A stretch of 64,000 nt of DNA from Streptomyces qinglanensis. GTDB taxonomy: Bacteria > Actinomycetota > Actinomycetes > Streptomycetales > Streptomycetaceae. The stretch's first letter is position 1, and the number at the start of each line of letters is the position of its first letter. A program made the translations under genes and the position numbers. The stretch is taken from NCBI RefSeq assembly GCF_900111245.1, contig NZ_FOGO01000001.1:1-64000 (forward strand), given 5' to 3'. Positions 33,845 through 41,735 of this stretch are shown one piece after another. The notes beneath the pieces are model-generated. The model was given only the letters and a program-made list of their open reading frames with translations, was not told where the DNA came from and did not search any database.

Positions 33845-34639
33845 TCACCGTCGTTTCGGCGGCCGCCGCACCTGGACGGCCAGTCCCGGTCGGCCGGCCA
33901 GTCCCAGCTCCGCGATGCCGGCGCGCAGCGCGCCGTCCAGATCGCCGCGCACCTCGGCCAGGTCGCGGAAGTGCGCCGTCGCCCGGGCCCGGACCCTGCG
34001 GCGGGAGACGGTGACCCGCACCGCCTGCACGCCCGAGACCTCCATGGCCCGGTCCCGCAGCACCAGCGCGGCGGCGGAGCGTTCGAGTCCGGCGCGCACC
34101 CCGGGGACGTCCGGCCGCATCGTCAGCAGCGACCGCTTGCCGGGAGTGAGTGCCAGCACCAGCAGCCACAGGCCGAGTGCGGCGAGCACGGCGGCGCCCG
34201 CCAGCATGAGGACGTCGTCGAGGCGGCGGGAGGCCAGCTCGTCGGTGAGTGTCCGGCGCCAGGCCATACCGGTGCGACCGGCCCGCACGGAGGCCGCGTC
34301 GTAGAGCAGGATCCCGGTGCCGGCGAACAGCAGCAGCGCGACGACACCGGCCGGCACCCTGCGGACCGACCAGAACCGGCCCGCCTTCCCTGCGCCCGCG
34401 CCGGGCCCGTCGGCCTCCTCCGGGGGAGCGGCCCCGGAGCCGGACGGCCCGGACGCGGAGGGCGGGGTCGGCCCGGCGGCCTCCGGATCCGAGGGTCCCT
34501 CCGGAGTCTCGGGGGTCTCCGGGAGCTCGGTGGATCCGGGGGCCCCGGGGGTCTGCGGGGCCTTCTCCGACGTGGTGCCCGCTCCTCGCCGGCCGGCCCC
34601 GTTCGGGTGCGGGGCGCCCGTGTCGCCTGCTGGGGTCAC
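33845..34639 (-). CDS. DUF6286 membrane protein
   Basis: 264 aa. An acidic, Pro/Ser-rich N-terminal half of about 95 residues, then two membrane spans (PAGVVALLLFAGTGILLYDA and VLMLAGAAVLAALGLWLLVL), then a compact C-terminal alpha/beta domain (VSGVQAVRVTVSRRRVRARA) recalling Asp23. GTG start at 34637-34639 overlaps the upstream Asp23 stop by 4 nt. It lies directly before the amaP gene. Confidence 0.78.
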   Translation of the reverse strand: MTPAGDTGAPHPNGAGRRGAGTTSEKAPQTPGAPGSTELPETPETPEGPSDPEAAGPTPPSASGPSGSGAAPPEEADGPGAGAGKAGRFWSVRRVPAGVVALLLFAGTGILLYDAASVRAGRTGMAWRRTLTDELASRRLDDVLMLAGAAVLAALGLWLLVLALTPGKRSLLTMRPDVPGVRAGLERSAAALVLRDRAMEVSGVQAVRVTVSRRRVRARATAHFRDLAEVRGDLDGALRAGIAELGLAGRPGLAVQVRRPPKRR

Positions 34640-35016
34640 TGCACCCTCCCGGAGCGTTCGCCCCGCAACTGCGCCGAGGTCAGCCGCTCGATGTCCAGTG
34701 CCACGTCCGGCACATCCATGCCGACGAGTTCGCCCAGCCGTGCGATGACGCGGCGGCGTACGGCGCCGCACTGCGCACCGAGGTCCGAGGGGTAGCCGAG
34801 TTCCAGTCCGAGCCGTACCCGCGCGGTCCGCTCCCGCACAGTGACCGCGGTGCGGCGCACCGGCCGGCCCACCGGGAGCCGGCCCGCCGCCGGGTCCTCC
34901 CCGGCCGGGACCTGGCGCAGCGCCTCACGCGCGGCCTGGGCGGCTACTTTGGCGACCACCCGGTCGGCGATCCTGGTCGCCCCCCGCTCTCCCGCGGAGA
35001 TCTGGGCATCCGTCAC
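34636..35016 (-). CDS. Asp23/Gls24-like protein
   Basis: 126 aa. Asp23 family: RIADRVVAKVAAQAAREAL is the conserved first helix, and VRERTARVRLGLELGYPSDL matches the strand motif. Arg-rich. Coupled by overlap to the DUF6286 gene downstream. Asp23-like proteins form filaments at the cell envelope. Confidence 0.8.
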   Translation of the reverse strand: MTDAQISAGERGATRIADRVVAKVAAQAAREALRQVPAGEDPAAGRLPVGRPVRRTAVTVRERTARVRLGLELGYPSDLGAQCGAVRRRVIARLGELVGMDVPDVALDIERLTSAQLRGERSGRVQ

Positions 35017-35020
35017 GGAG

Positions 35021-35209
35021 TCACCTGCGGCGCTCGCCGTCCCGGCCGCGGAAGAAGTCTCCCGCCTCCAGGTCTCCGTCCGCGAACCGGCCCACCAGGA
35101 AGCCGACGGCCCCCAGCGCCGCGACCAGCACGAAGGCTCCGAATCCGCCGAAGTATCCGGCGAAGCCCAGTGCCAGTCCGGCGATCAGGCCGGCAAAGGC
35201 CATACTCAT
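35021..35209 (-). CDS. small membrane protein of the Asp23 cluster (hypothetical)
   Basis: 62 aa. Two Gly/Ala-rich transmembrane segments (FAGLIAGLALGFAGYFGGFG and VLVAALGAVGFLVGRF) then a charged tail. It resembles DUF2273-type small proteins often encoded in Asp23 loci. Stop is 4 bp before the next gene on the same strand. Confidence 0.8.
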   Translation of the reverse strand: MSMAFAGLIAGLALGFAGYFGGFGAFVLVAALGAVGFLVGRFADGDLEAGDFFRGRDGERRR

Positions 35210-35282
35210 CCTGCGCTCCTTCGGTCGGCGCCGGGACGGGGCTCCCGGCGCTCGAGCACGTTCCCTGGTGTGCCGCGGCGGC

Positions 35283-35783
35283 TCACTGCACGCGGGTGCG
35301 GTCGGAGTCCTCGTCCTCGTCGTCCTCCTCGTCCGGCAGCTTGACGTCGCTCACCGCGATGTTGACCTCGACCACCTCGAGGCCGGTCATCCGCTCGACG
35401 GACGAGACGACGTTCTCCCGGACCGCGCGCGCCACATCCGAGATCGACACGCCGTAGTCGACGACGATCTCCAGATCGAGCGCCGTCTGCACCTCGCCGA
35501 CCTCGGCCTTGACGCCCCGGCTGACCGACCGGCCCCCGCCGGGGACCCGGTCGCGGACGGCGCCGAAGGTCCGGGCCATACCGCCGCCCATCGCATGGAC
35601 ACCGACCACGTCGCGGGCCGCCATGCCCGCGATCTTCTCGACCACGCCGTCGGCGATGGTGGTGCGGCCCCGGGTGCCCGCCGCCCCCGACCCGCGGCGC
35701 CCCTGTTCGGCTCCCCCGCCGGTCTGCCGTCCGGTGGCCCCGCTGCGGTTCTCGGAGCGGTTGGACGTACTGGTCTCGGACAT
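35283..35783 (-). CDS. Asp23/Gls24 family envelope stress response protein
   Basis: 166 aa. Canonical Asp23 domain: TTIADGVVEKIAGMAARDVV, GVHAMGGG, RGVKAEVGEVQTALDLEIVV, DYGVSISDVARAVRENVVSS, and VVEVNIAVSDVKLPDEE. The N terminus is a 40-residue Ser/Gly/Arg-rich extension, and the C terminus is acidic (DEEDDEDEDSD). First gene of the six-gene cluster on the minus strand. Confidence 0.9.
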   Translation of the reverse strand: MSETSTSNRSENRSGATGRQTGGGAEQGRRGSGAAGTRGRTTIADGVVEKIAGMAARDVVGVHAMGGGMARTFGAVRDRVPGGGRSVSRGVKAEVGEVQTALDLEIVVDYGVSISDVARAVRENVVSSVERMTGLEVVEVNIAVSDVKLPDEEDDEDEDSDRTRVQ

Positions 35784-36001
35784 CTCTGCGCCCCTCTCGG
35801 AGGTTCGAAGCGGCCTGCCGCTCCGCGCCTCACCGTAGGCACAACCCGCCCGGCGCCGCGCGCGCAGATCCGCTGCACTCCTCCGTGCGGGTGACCCTTG
35901 CCGCCCGTACGCCCCGCGGTCCGCGCGGGCACGCCGTCGGCACGGAAGGTTCTCTCACGGGCGACGGGAACGGCGGCGGACGCGGAAGGGAAGTGCGCGC
36001 C

Positions 36002-36820
36002 ATGGCGGCGGAACGGCTGACCACGGAGGTACGGCAGCAGCTCGGGCTGGGGCGGATCCTGCCGCTGGGAGAGGCGGCGGACGGCGTCTGGGTGACGGAG
36101 GAGGTCGCGTTGGGGGTGCTCCACCGGTCGGTACCCGGCGCCCGGCTGAGCGCGGTGCGGCTGGACCCCTCCGGTCCGCGCTCAGCCGCCGAGTCCGCCG
36201 TACCGGCACCCGCCGGTGCGCTGCCGCCGGGCCCGCTGACGCTGACCGCACATCTGGCGGTGGACGCCGACCGGCCGGTTCCGGCCGCGGCCGACGAGGT
36301 GCGGCGCACCCTGCTGGCAGCCGCCGAGCGGGAGCTGGGCCTGCCGCTGGAGTACGTGGACCTGCGGGTCACCGAGCTGGTGGAGGCGGGCAGCGCCGGA
36401 CGCGTCCGCCGGGAGGAGGGGTCCGGCCCCCGGGAGGGCGCGGAGGAGCCGGCGCCCGGGCGGGAGCCCGCGGCGCGGGGCGCCGGCCCGGGCGGGCGGA
36501 CGGAGGAGCCGGGGACGGAGCAGGCGGAGGCGGCCGACCGGGTCGCCCGGGCCGTGCTCGCGGTGCCGGGCGTGGTCCGGCTCGCCCCCGCGCAGGGCCC
36601 GGCCTTCTCGCATGTCGCCGCGGGGCCGCGGTTCAGCGCCGTCCGGATCGAGGGCGACCCGGCGGCGGGACCCTGCCATGTGCTGCTCAGGGTGACCGTC
36701 TCGCCCGAGCACCGCGTCCTGGACACCGCGCGCGCCGCGGGTGCCGCGGCGCGCGGGGCGCTCGGTACCCCCGACGGGGTGACCGCGGCGGTCCTGGTGG
36801 CCGCCGTCGACCGGAGGTGA
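36002..36820 (+). CDS. hypothetical protein with two Asp23-like halves
   Basis: 272 aa, divergent from the Asp23 operon. It is usually annotated as a P10-type protein in Streptomyces, but the name carries no function. The two halves look alike: VTEEVALGVLHRSVPGARLS with VDADRPVPAAADEVRRTLLA, and VARAVLAVPGVVRLAPAQGP with VSPEHRVLDTARAAGAAARG, each ending in a strand of the DLRV/AVLV type. The middle 60 residues are disordered. ATG at 36002; homologous start at AERLTTEVRQQLGLGR. Confidence 0.72.
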   Translation: MAAERLTTEVRQQLGLGRILPLGEAADGVWVTEEVALGVLHRSVPGARLSAVRLDPSGPRSAAESAVPAPAGALPPGPLTLTAHLAVDADRPVPAAADEVRRTLLAAAERELGLPLEYVDLRVTELVEAGSAGRVRREEGSGPREGAEEPAPGREPAARGAGPGGRTEEPGTEQAEAADRVARAVLAVPGVVRLAPAQGPAFSHVAAGPRFSAVRIEGDPAAGPCHVLLRVTVSPEHRVLDTARAAGAAARGALGTPDGVTAAVLVAAVDRR

Positions 36821-36842
36821 GCCGCCGACCGGAGGTGAGCGG

Positions 36843-37622
36843 CTAGTCGCCGAGCCCGGCGAGGTCGCGGAGCCGGCGGGCCTGGGCGGCGCGCTCGGCG
36901 GCGCGCTGCTCGTCGTAGCTGCGCGTGCCGGCACCGGCGAGCAGCGCCTTGGTCTCGACGACGGCGCCCCGCGGTGCGGCCAGCAGCGCGGCTGCCAGGT
37001 CGGTGACGGCGCCGTCCAGCTCGTCGGCGGGCACCACCAGGTTGGCGAGCCCGACGCGTTCGGCCTCCTCGGCGTGGACGAAGCGGCCGGTGGCGCAGAT
37101 CTCCAGGGCGCGCGCCTGGCCGACCAGGCTCACCAGCGGGTGCGTGCCGGTCAGGTCGGGCACCAGCCCGAGGCTGGTCTCGCGCATGGCGAACTGCACG
37201 TCCCGCGCGCAGACCCGCAGGTCGCAGGCGAGCGCGAGCTGGAACCCGGCGCCGATGGCGTGCCCCTGGACCGCCGCGACACTGATCAGGTCGGGGCGGC
37301 GCCACCACGTGAACGCCTCCTGGTACTCCGCGATGGCGGCGTCCAGTTCCTCGTCGCCACCGCGTGCGAGATCCAGGAACGACGGTTCGCCGTCGAAGCC
37401 CTCGGGCTCGAAAGCCTGTCGGTCGAGCCCGGCGGAGAAGGACTTGCCCTCGCCGCGCAGCACGACGACCCGCACCGTGCCCGGCAGCACGCGCCCCGCC
37501 TCGGCCAGTGCCCGCCAGGTGGCGGGCGTCTGCGCATTGCGCTTGGCCGGGTTGGTGAGGGTGACCGTGGCCACCTCGCCGTCGGCGGCGACATGTACGC
37601 CGTCCTGGTTGAGCAGGGTCAT
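36843..37622 (-). CDS. enoyl-CoA hydratase/isomerase family protein
   Basis: 259 aa. Crotonase fold: the oxyanion-hole motif is RGEGKSFSAGLD and the second is VQGHAIGAGFQLALACDLRV. The active-site Glu-equivalent lies in ETSLGLVPDLTG. Typical of beta-oxidation hydratases or related enzymes; substrate unknown. GGAGG 5-9 nt before the ATG (37620-37622). An imperfect 14-bp inverted repeat overlaps this ribosome-binding site. Confidence 0.9.
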   Translation of the reverse strand: MTLLNQDGVHVAADGEVATVTLTNPAKRNAQTPATWRALAEAGRVLPGTVRVVVLRGEGKSFSAGLDRQAFEPEGFDGEPSFLDLARGGDEELDAAIAEYQEAFTWWRRPDLISVAAVQGHAIGAGFQLALACDLRVCARDVQFAMRETSLGLVPDLTGTHPLVSLVGQARALEICATGRFVHAEEAERVGLANLVVPADELDGAVTDLAAALLAAPRGAVVETKALLAGAGTRSYDEQRAAERAAQARRLRDLAGLGD

Positions 37623-37628
37623 CGAGGT

Positions 37629-37679
37629 CCTCCGGTGGTTACCCAGCAGTATTGCCAACTGAAGAGTAACTACCGGAGG
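37629..37679. promoter_or_regulatory. imperfect inverted repeat over the enoyl-CoA hydratase ribosome-binding site
   Basis: CCTCCGGTGGTTAC (37629-37642) and GTAACTACCGGAGG (37666-37679) match as a 14-bp inverted repeat with one mismatch, spacer 23 nt. It covers the Shine-Dalgarno on the minus strand. It could be a repressor operator or a translational hairpin. Confidence 0.5.
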
Positions 37680-37697
37680 GTCTGCTCGAAAGCCTCC

Positions 37698-37919
37698 TCA
37701 GGAGGAGCTCGGCTTCTTGCCTCGGGTCGCTCCGCCGCGTCCGCGCAGAGTCACACCCGACTCGCTGAGCATCCGGTGCACAAACCCGTAGGAACGCCCG
37801 GTCTCTTCGGCCAGCGCCCTGATGCTCGCTCCGGAGTCGTATTTCTTCTTCAGGTCTGCCGCGAGCTTCTCGCGCGCGGCGCCGGTCACCCGGCTGCCCT
37901 TCTTCAGAGTCTCGGCCAC
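37698..37919 (-). CDS. small helix-turn-helix protein conserved in actinobacteria
   Basis: 73 aa: a basic N-terminal part (ETLKKGSRVTGAAREKLAAD) followed by an HTH (SGASIRALAEETGRSYGFVH, then RMLSESGVTLRGRG) that looks like a MerR/Hin-like DNA-recognition helix, and a Lys/Ser tail. It is nearly invariant in actinobacteria, so likely a nucleoid or global regulator, function unknown. GTG start at 37917-37919, GAGGAGG 5-11 nt upstream. Confidence 0.85.
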   Translation of the reverse strand: MAETLKKGSRVTGAAREKLAADLKKKYDSGASIRALAEETGRSYGFVHRMLSESGVTLRGRGGATRGKKPSSS

Positions 37920-38266
37920 CCGTGCCTCCTCATGGGAAGTGCGCTCTGTGCCTCTCATGATCACCCCTCCCCCCACATCTGGCCACCCATTCGGCAAGGT
38001 CTTCATGGGCGGCTCGGGAACATGTGCACGCCGGGAGCGCCCGGCGGACACCGCTTCCCTCCCTGTGCAGATGCACGTGCATGTCGGATTCCGGAGCGCA
38101 CACACGAGAAAAACAGCAGGTCAGCGACGTTTCGGAGGAATCGGTCCGGACCGCCGCCGACTCCTGCCACGGGGACCCGGCCCGGCCGTCGGGCCGCGCC
38201 GGGGTACCAGCCGCACTCACTCAGATGAAGGATCAACCGTCGGCCGAATGATCCATCCCGGATGGA
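37920..38266. other. 347-bp intergenic region upstream of the HTH gene
   Basis: It contains a perfect 12-bp palindrome ATGCACGTGCAT (38070-38081) and a 21-bp palindrome at 38249-38269 (TGATCCATCC-C-GGATGGATCA). The second palindrome overlaps the stop codon of the ABC-F gene. A run GAAAAACAGCAGG near 38107 is A-rich for this genome. No ORF of its own. Confidence 0.5.
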
Positions 38267-39865
38267 TCAAGCAAGGGCCACGAGGTCCGCGTACTCCTGC
38301 CCCCACAGGTCCTCGACACCGTCCGGCAGCATGATGATCCGCTCCGGCTCCAGCGCCGCGACGGCGCCCTCGTCGTGGGTGACCAGTACGACCGCCCCGG
38401 TGAAGGTGTGCAGGGCGCCCAGGATCTCCTCGCGGCTGGCCGGGTCGAGGTTGTTGGTCGGCTCGTCCAGCAGCAGCACATTGGCCGAGGAGACGACCAG
38501 CGTGGCCAGGGCCAGCCGGGTCTTCTCCCCACCGGAGAGCACCCCGGCGGGCTTGTCCACGTCGTCGCCGGAGAAGAGGAAGGAGCCCAGCGTCTTGCGG
38601 ATCTCGACCAGATCCATGTCCGGCGCCGCCGAGCGCATGTTCTCCAGCACCGTGCGCGCGGGATCCAGCGTCTCGTGCTCCTGCGCGTAGTAGCCGAGCT
38701 TCAGCCCGTGACCGGGGACGACCTTGCCGGTGTCCGGTTCCTCGACCCCGGCCAGCAGCCGCAGCAGCGTCGTCTTGCCCGCGCCGTTGAGGCCGAGGAT
38801 GACGACGCGGGAGCCCCGGTCGACGGCCAGGTCGACGCCGGTGAAGATCTCCAGCGAGCCGTAGGACTTCGACAGGTCCTCGGCCATCAGCGGGGTCTTG
38901 CCGCAGGGCGCCGGATCGGGGAAGCGCAGCTTGGCGACCTTGTCGCTCTGCCGCTCGCCCTCCAGCCCGGACAGCAGCTTCTCGGCGCGGCGCGCCATGT
39001 TCTTCGCGGCGACGGCCTTGGTGGCCTTGGCCCGCATCTTGTCGGCCTGCGAATTGAGGGCCGCCGCCTTCTTCTCGGCGTTGGCCCGCTCCCGGCGGCG
39101 GCGCTTCTCGTCGTCCTCGCGCTGGGTGAGGTACTGCTTCCAGCCCATGTTGTAGATGTCGATGGCCGACCGGTTGGCGTCCAGGTAGAAGACCTTGTTG
39201 ACCACCGTCTCCACCAGGTCGACGTCGTGGGAGATGACGATGAGACCGCCGCGGTAGGTCTTGAGGAAGTCGCGCAGCCAGACGATCGAGTCGGCGTCCA
39301 GGTGGTTGGTCGGCTCGTCCAGCAGCAGGATGTCGGCGTCCGAGAAGAGGATGCGGGCCAGTTCGACGCGGCGCCGCTGACCGCCGGAGAGAGTGTGCAG
39401 CGGCTGGCCCAGCACCCGGTCGGGCAGGCCGAGGCTGGCGGCGATGGTCGCCGCCTCCGCCTCGGCGGCATAGCCGCCCTTGGTGAGGAACTCGGTCTCC
39501 AGGCGCTCGTACTTCTTCATCGCCTTCTCGCGCGTGGCGCCCTTGCCGCCCGCGATGCGCTCCTCGTTCTCCTGCATCTTGCGCAGCACCACGTCCAGGC
39601 CGCGTGCGGAGAGGATGCGGTCGCGCGCGAGCACGTCGAGGTCTCCGGTGCGCGGGTCCTGCGGGAGGTAGCCGACCTCGCCGCTGCTGGTGACGGAGCC
39701 GGCGGCGGGCGTGCCCTCACCCGCCAGGCACTTGGTGAGGGTGGTCTTGCCCGCGCCGTTGCGCCCCACCAGACCGATGCGGTCGCCCTTGGCGATGCGG
39801 AAGGTGGCGGACTCGATGAGGACGCGTGCTCCGGCGCGCAGCTCAAGACCGGTTGCGGTGATCAC
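38267..39865 (-). CDS. ABC-F family ATPase (ribosome-associated)
   Basis: 532 aa with two ABC cassettes and no transmembrane part. Walker A: GRNGAGKTT and GLNGAGKTT. Signatures: LSGGQRRRVELA and LSGGEKTRLALA. Walker B: LLLDEPTNHLD and LLLDEPTNNLD. The interdomain linker holds a charged helix (EDDEKRRRRERANAEKKAAA) that in ABC-F proteins reaches into the ribosome. Likely a translation factor; an antibiotic resistance role is possible but not indicated by neighbours. Confidence 0.93.
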   Translation of the reverse strand: MITATGLELRAGARVLIESATFRIAKGDRIGLVGRNGAGKTTLTKCLAGEGTPAAGSVTSSGEVGYLPQDPRTGDLDVLARDRILSARGLDVVLRKMQENEERIAGGKGATREKAMKKYERLETEFLTKGGYAAEAEAATIAASLGLPDRVLGQPLHTLSGGQRRRVELARILFSDADILLLDEPTNHLDADSIVWLRDFLKTYRGGLIVISHDVDLVETVVNKVFYLDANRSAIDIYNMGWKQYLTQREDDEKRRRRERANAEKKAAALNSQADKMRAKATKAVAAKNMARRAEKLLSGLEGERQSDKVAKLRFPDPAPCGKTPLMAEDLSKSYGSLEIFTGVDLAVDRGSRVVILGLNGAGKTTLLRLLAGVEEPDTGKVVPGHGLKLGYYAQEHETLDPARTVLENMRSAAPDMDLVEIRKTLGSFLFSGDDVDKPAGVLSGGEKTRLALATLVVSSANVLLLDEPTNNLDPASREEILGALHTFTGAVVLVTHDEGAVAALEPERIIMLPDGVEDLWGQEYADLVALA

Positions 39866-40063
39866 TGGAAGACTCCAAGGCAGGGCTGTGGACGTGCGTA
39901 CGGGAGAAGTGCGGAAGCGGCGTACGCACGCCTAATGCACGAGGAGATGAGGCATGCGGGCCAGTCTACCGGCGGAAGGCAAACGCTTTTCCGGTGCGCT
40001 GCCGGACACCGCCCCGCCGCCGCGGGCCCGCCGGGCGCAGCCGGAGAGCCGACGTGCCCCGCG

Positions 40064-41515
40064 TCACTCCCCGCCGGTGTGCACCTGGAAGGCGGCCCGG
40101 CGCACGGCCTTGGCCAGTGCGGGGTCCGGATGCGCGGCGGCGAGCGCGACCAGGACCTGCACCGTGCGCGGATGGCCCGTCGCCCGGACCTCCTCCAGCA
40201 GCTTGGGCACCGAGCCCTGTACGGCGGTGCCCAGGTGGTCGACCAGCAGGCGCTCCTCGCCGTGGTCGGTGACGGCGGCCGCGGTGTCCACCCACAGCCA
40301 GGTCGCCTCCTGCCGGGTGAGCACACCGGGGGCGCCGCCCGAGAGGTCCTCCGGATCGGTGCCCGCCTGCTCGGCCAGCCACAGCAGCGCGTAGGGCCGC
40401 AGGGTGGGCTCCTCCGCGGCCTCCTGCACCGCCTCCTCGGCGGGCGCCCCCACCACGCGCAGCGCCTCGAAGGCCAGCCCCCGGATGAGCGCGTCCTCGC
40501 CCCGGGCCGCCTCCAGCAGTTCGGTGACCGCGGGTGAGGTGGGGCGCGCGGCGAGCCAGGCGCGGTACTCGTCCCGGGCCGGGCCCGGGGTCATCCGGGC
40601 GCAGCCGCGGAGCATCTCGCCGGCGGACTGCTCGATGTTCCCGGCCGGGCTCTGCGCCGCGACGCAGATCTGTTCCAGCTTGGTCCACACCGCCCAGTTG
40701 CCGAGCGGGGTGAGGACGGCGGACCCCTGCCGCACGCCGGTCTCCGGAGCGGGTTCCTCGTCCGCGCAGCGGGTCAGCGCGCCGACGGCGCAGAGCCCGT
40801 CCAGCGCCCAGTCCAGCAGTCCGGGCAGGGCGACGCCGACCGTCGCGCGGTTCGGCTCCTGGTCGCGTTCGGCCCGCAGTTCGGCGATGCGCTGGGCGAG
40901 CAGGTCGTGCAGCAGGTCGAAGGTGACGGGACCGCCGGAGAGGTGCATCACGGACAGGAACTGCGGCACCGCCTCGACGATCTCCGCGACCAGGCTCTGC
41001 TCGTGCGGCAGCGGAGCGGGGTGTGCGAGCGACCAGGCGTCGAAGAGGGCGACCCAGCCCCGCAGCACGGCGCTGTCGTCCTGGTCCCAGGCCCGCAGCC
41101 GCCATCCGGCGCGTGCGGTCTCCCCGTGGAGTTCGATGAGGCCGGCCAGCTTGGCCCGGTCCCAGTGGGCGCGCAGCACCGGGACGGTCAACCGCAGCTC
41201 TTCGGCCGCGCGTTCGGTCTCGGTGCCGGACTGCGGGGAGCGGCCGGTCCCGGCCGCCCAGCGGGCCACGCGGACGGCCTCGGCGAGGCAGGCGCGGGCA
41301 TACCGGGCGAGCTGGTCGCGGGGCAGCACACCGTCCGGGGGCGGTGGCGTCCTGGCGGAGCGCCTGGTCGTCACAGTGCGCCGGGCGGCGGCGACGGGCT
41401 GTCGGGGAACGAGCCGGAGCCGGTTGTCCCCCGGGGTACGGGACGTCGTCACAGGAGCAGTCTTCACGCTGTGCCGCGGAAACCCAAACCTGGGGTGCCG
41501 ATTCTGGTCGTTCAC
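40064..41515 (-). CDS. hypothetical protein, Streptomyces-conserved
   Basis: 483 aa, mostly alpha-helical, cytosolic. The N terminus is basic (NDQNRHPRFGFPRHSVKTAP); the main part consists of Leu/Ala-rich helical repeats (RAWDQDDSAVLRGWVALFDA; LLHDLLAQRIAELRAERDQE; EDALIRGLAFEALRVVGAPA) that recall HEAT-like repeats. No catalytic motif recognised. ATG at 41513-41515. A tandem-repeat tract lies 130 bp upstream. Confidence 0.7.
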   Translation of the reverse strand: MNDQNRHPRFGFPRHSVKTAPVTTSRTPGDNRLRLVPRQPVAAARRTVTTRRSARTPPPPDGVLPRDQLARYARACLAEAVRVARWAAGTGRSPQSGTETERAAEELRLTVPVLRAHWDRAKLAGLIELHGETARAGWRLRAWDQDDSAVLRGWVALFDAWSLAHPAPLPHEQSLVAEIVEAVPQFLSVMHLSGGPVTFDLLHDLLAQRIAELRAERDQEPNRATVGVALPGLLDWALDGLCAVGALTRCADEEPAPETGVRQGSAVLTPLGNWAVWTKLEQICVAAQSPAGNIEQSAGEMLRGCARMTPGPARDEYRAWLAARPTSPAVTELLEAARGEDALIRGLAFEALRVVGAPAEEAVQEAAEEPTLRPYALLWLAEQAGTDPEDLSGGAPGVLTRQEATWLWVDTAAAVTDHGEERLLVDHLGTAVQGSVPKLLEEVRATGHPRTVQVLVALAAAHPDPALAKAVRRAAFQVHTGGE

Positions 41516-41644
41516 GCCCTCCTGCCGACCGCACGGGGAGGGCTGAGGAGGACTCAGGGTGACGCGGCCTCACCCGGACGGCGCGTCCCCGGAGCTGCGG
41601 TGCGCCGGCTCGGCGCGGCCCGGATCGGCAGCCCCCGGACCCGC

Positions 41645-41729
41645 GGGGCCTCGGACCGACGGGGCCTCGGACCGACGGGGCCTCGGACCGACGGGGTCCC
41701 GGAGCAGCCCGACGGGGTCCCGGAGCAGC
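41645..41729. repeat. tandem 16-bp repeat tract
   Basis: Three perfect copies of GGGGCCTCGGACCGAC (41645-41692), then GGGGTCCCGGAGCAGCCCGA plus C (21 bp) and GGGGTCCCGGAGCAGC (to 41729). It ends 6 bp before the stop codon of the alpha/beta hydrolase gene, downstream of that gene. Confidence 0.9.
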
Positions 41730-41735
41730 GGGGCC

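Noticed and set aside
41645..41729. Possible CRISPR-like array
   Set aside because: Units are contiguous with no unique spacers, so it is a plain tandem repeat.
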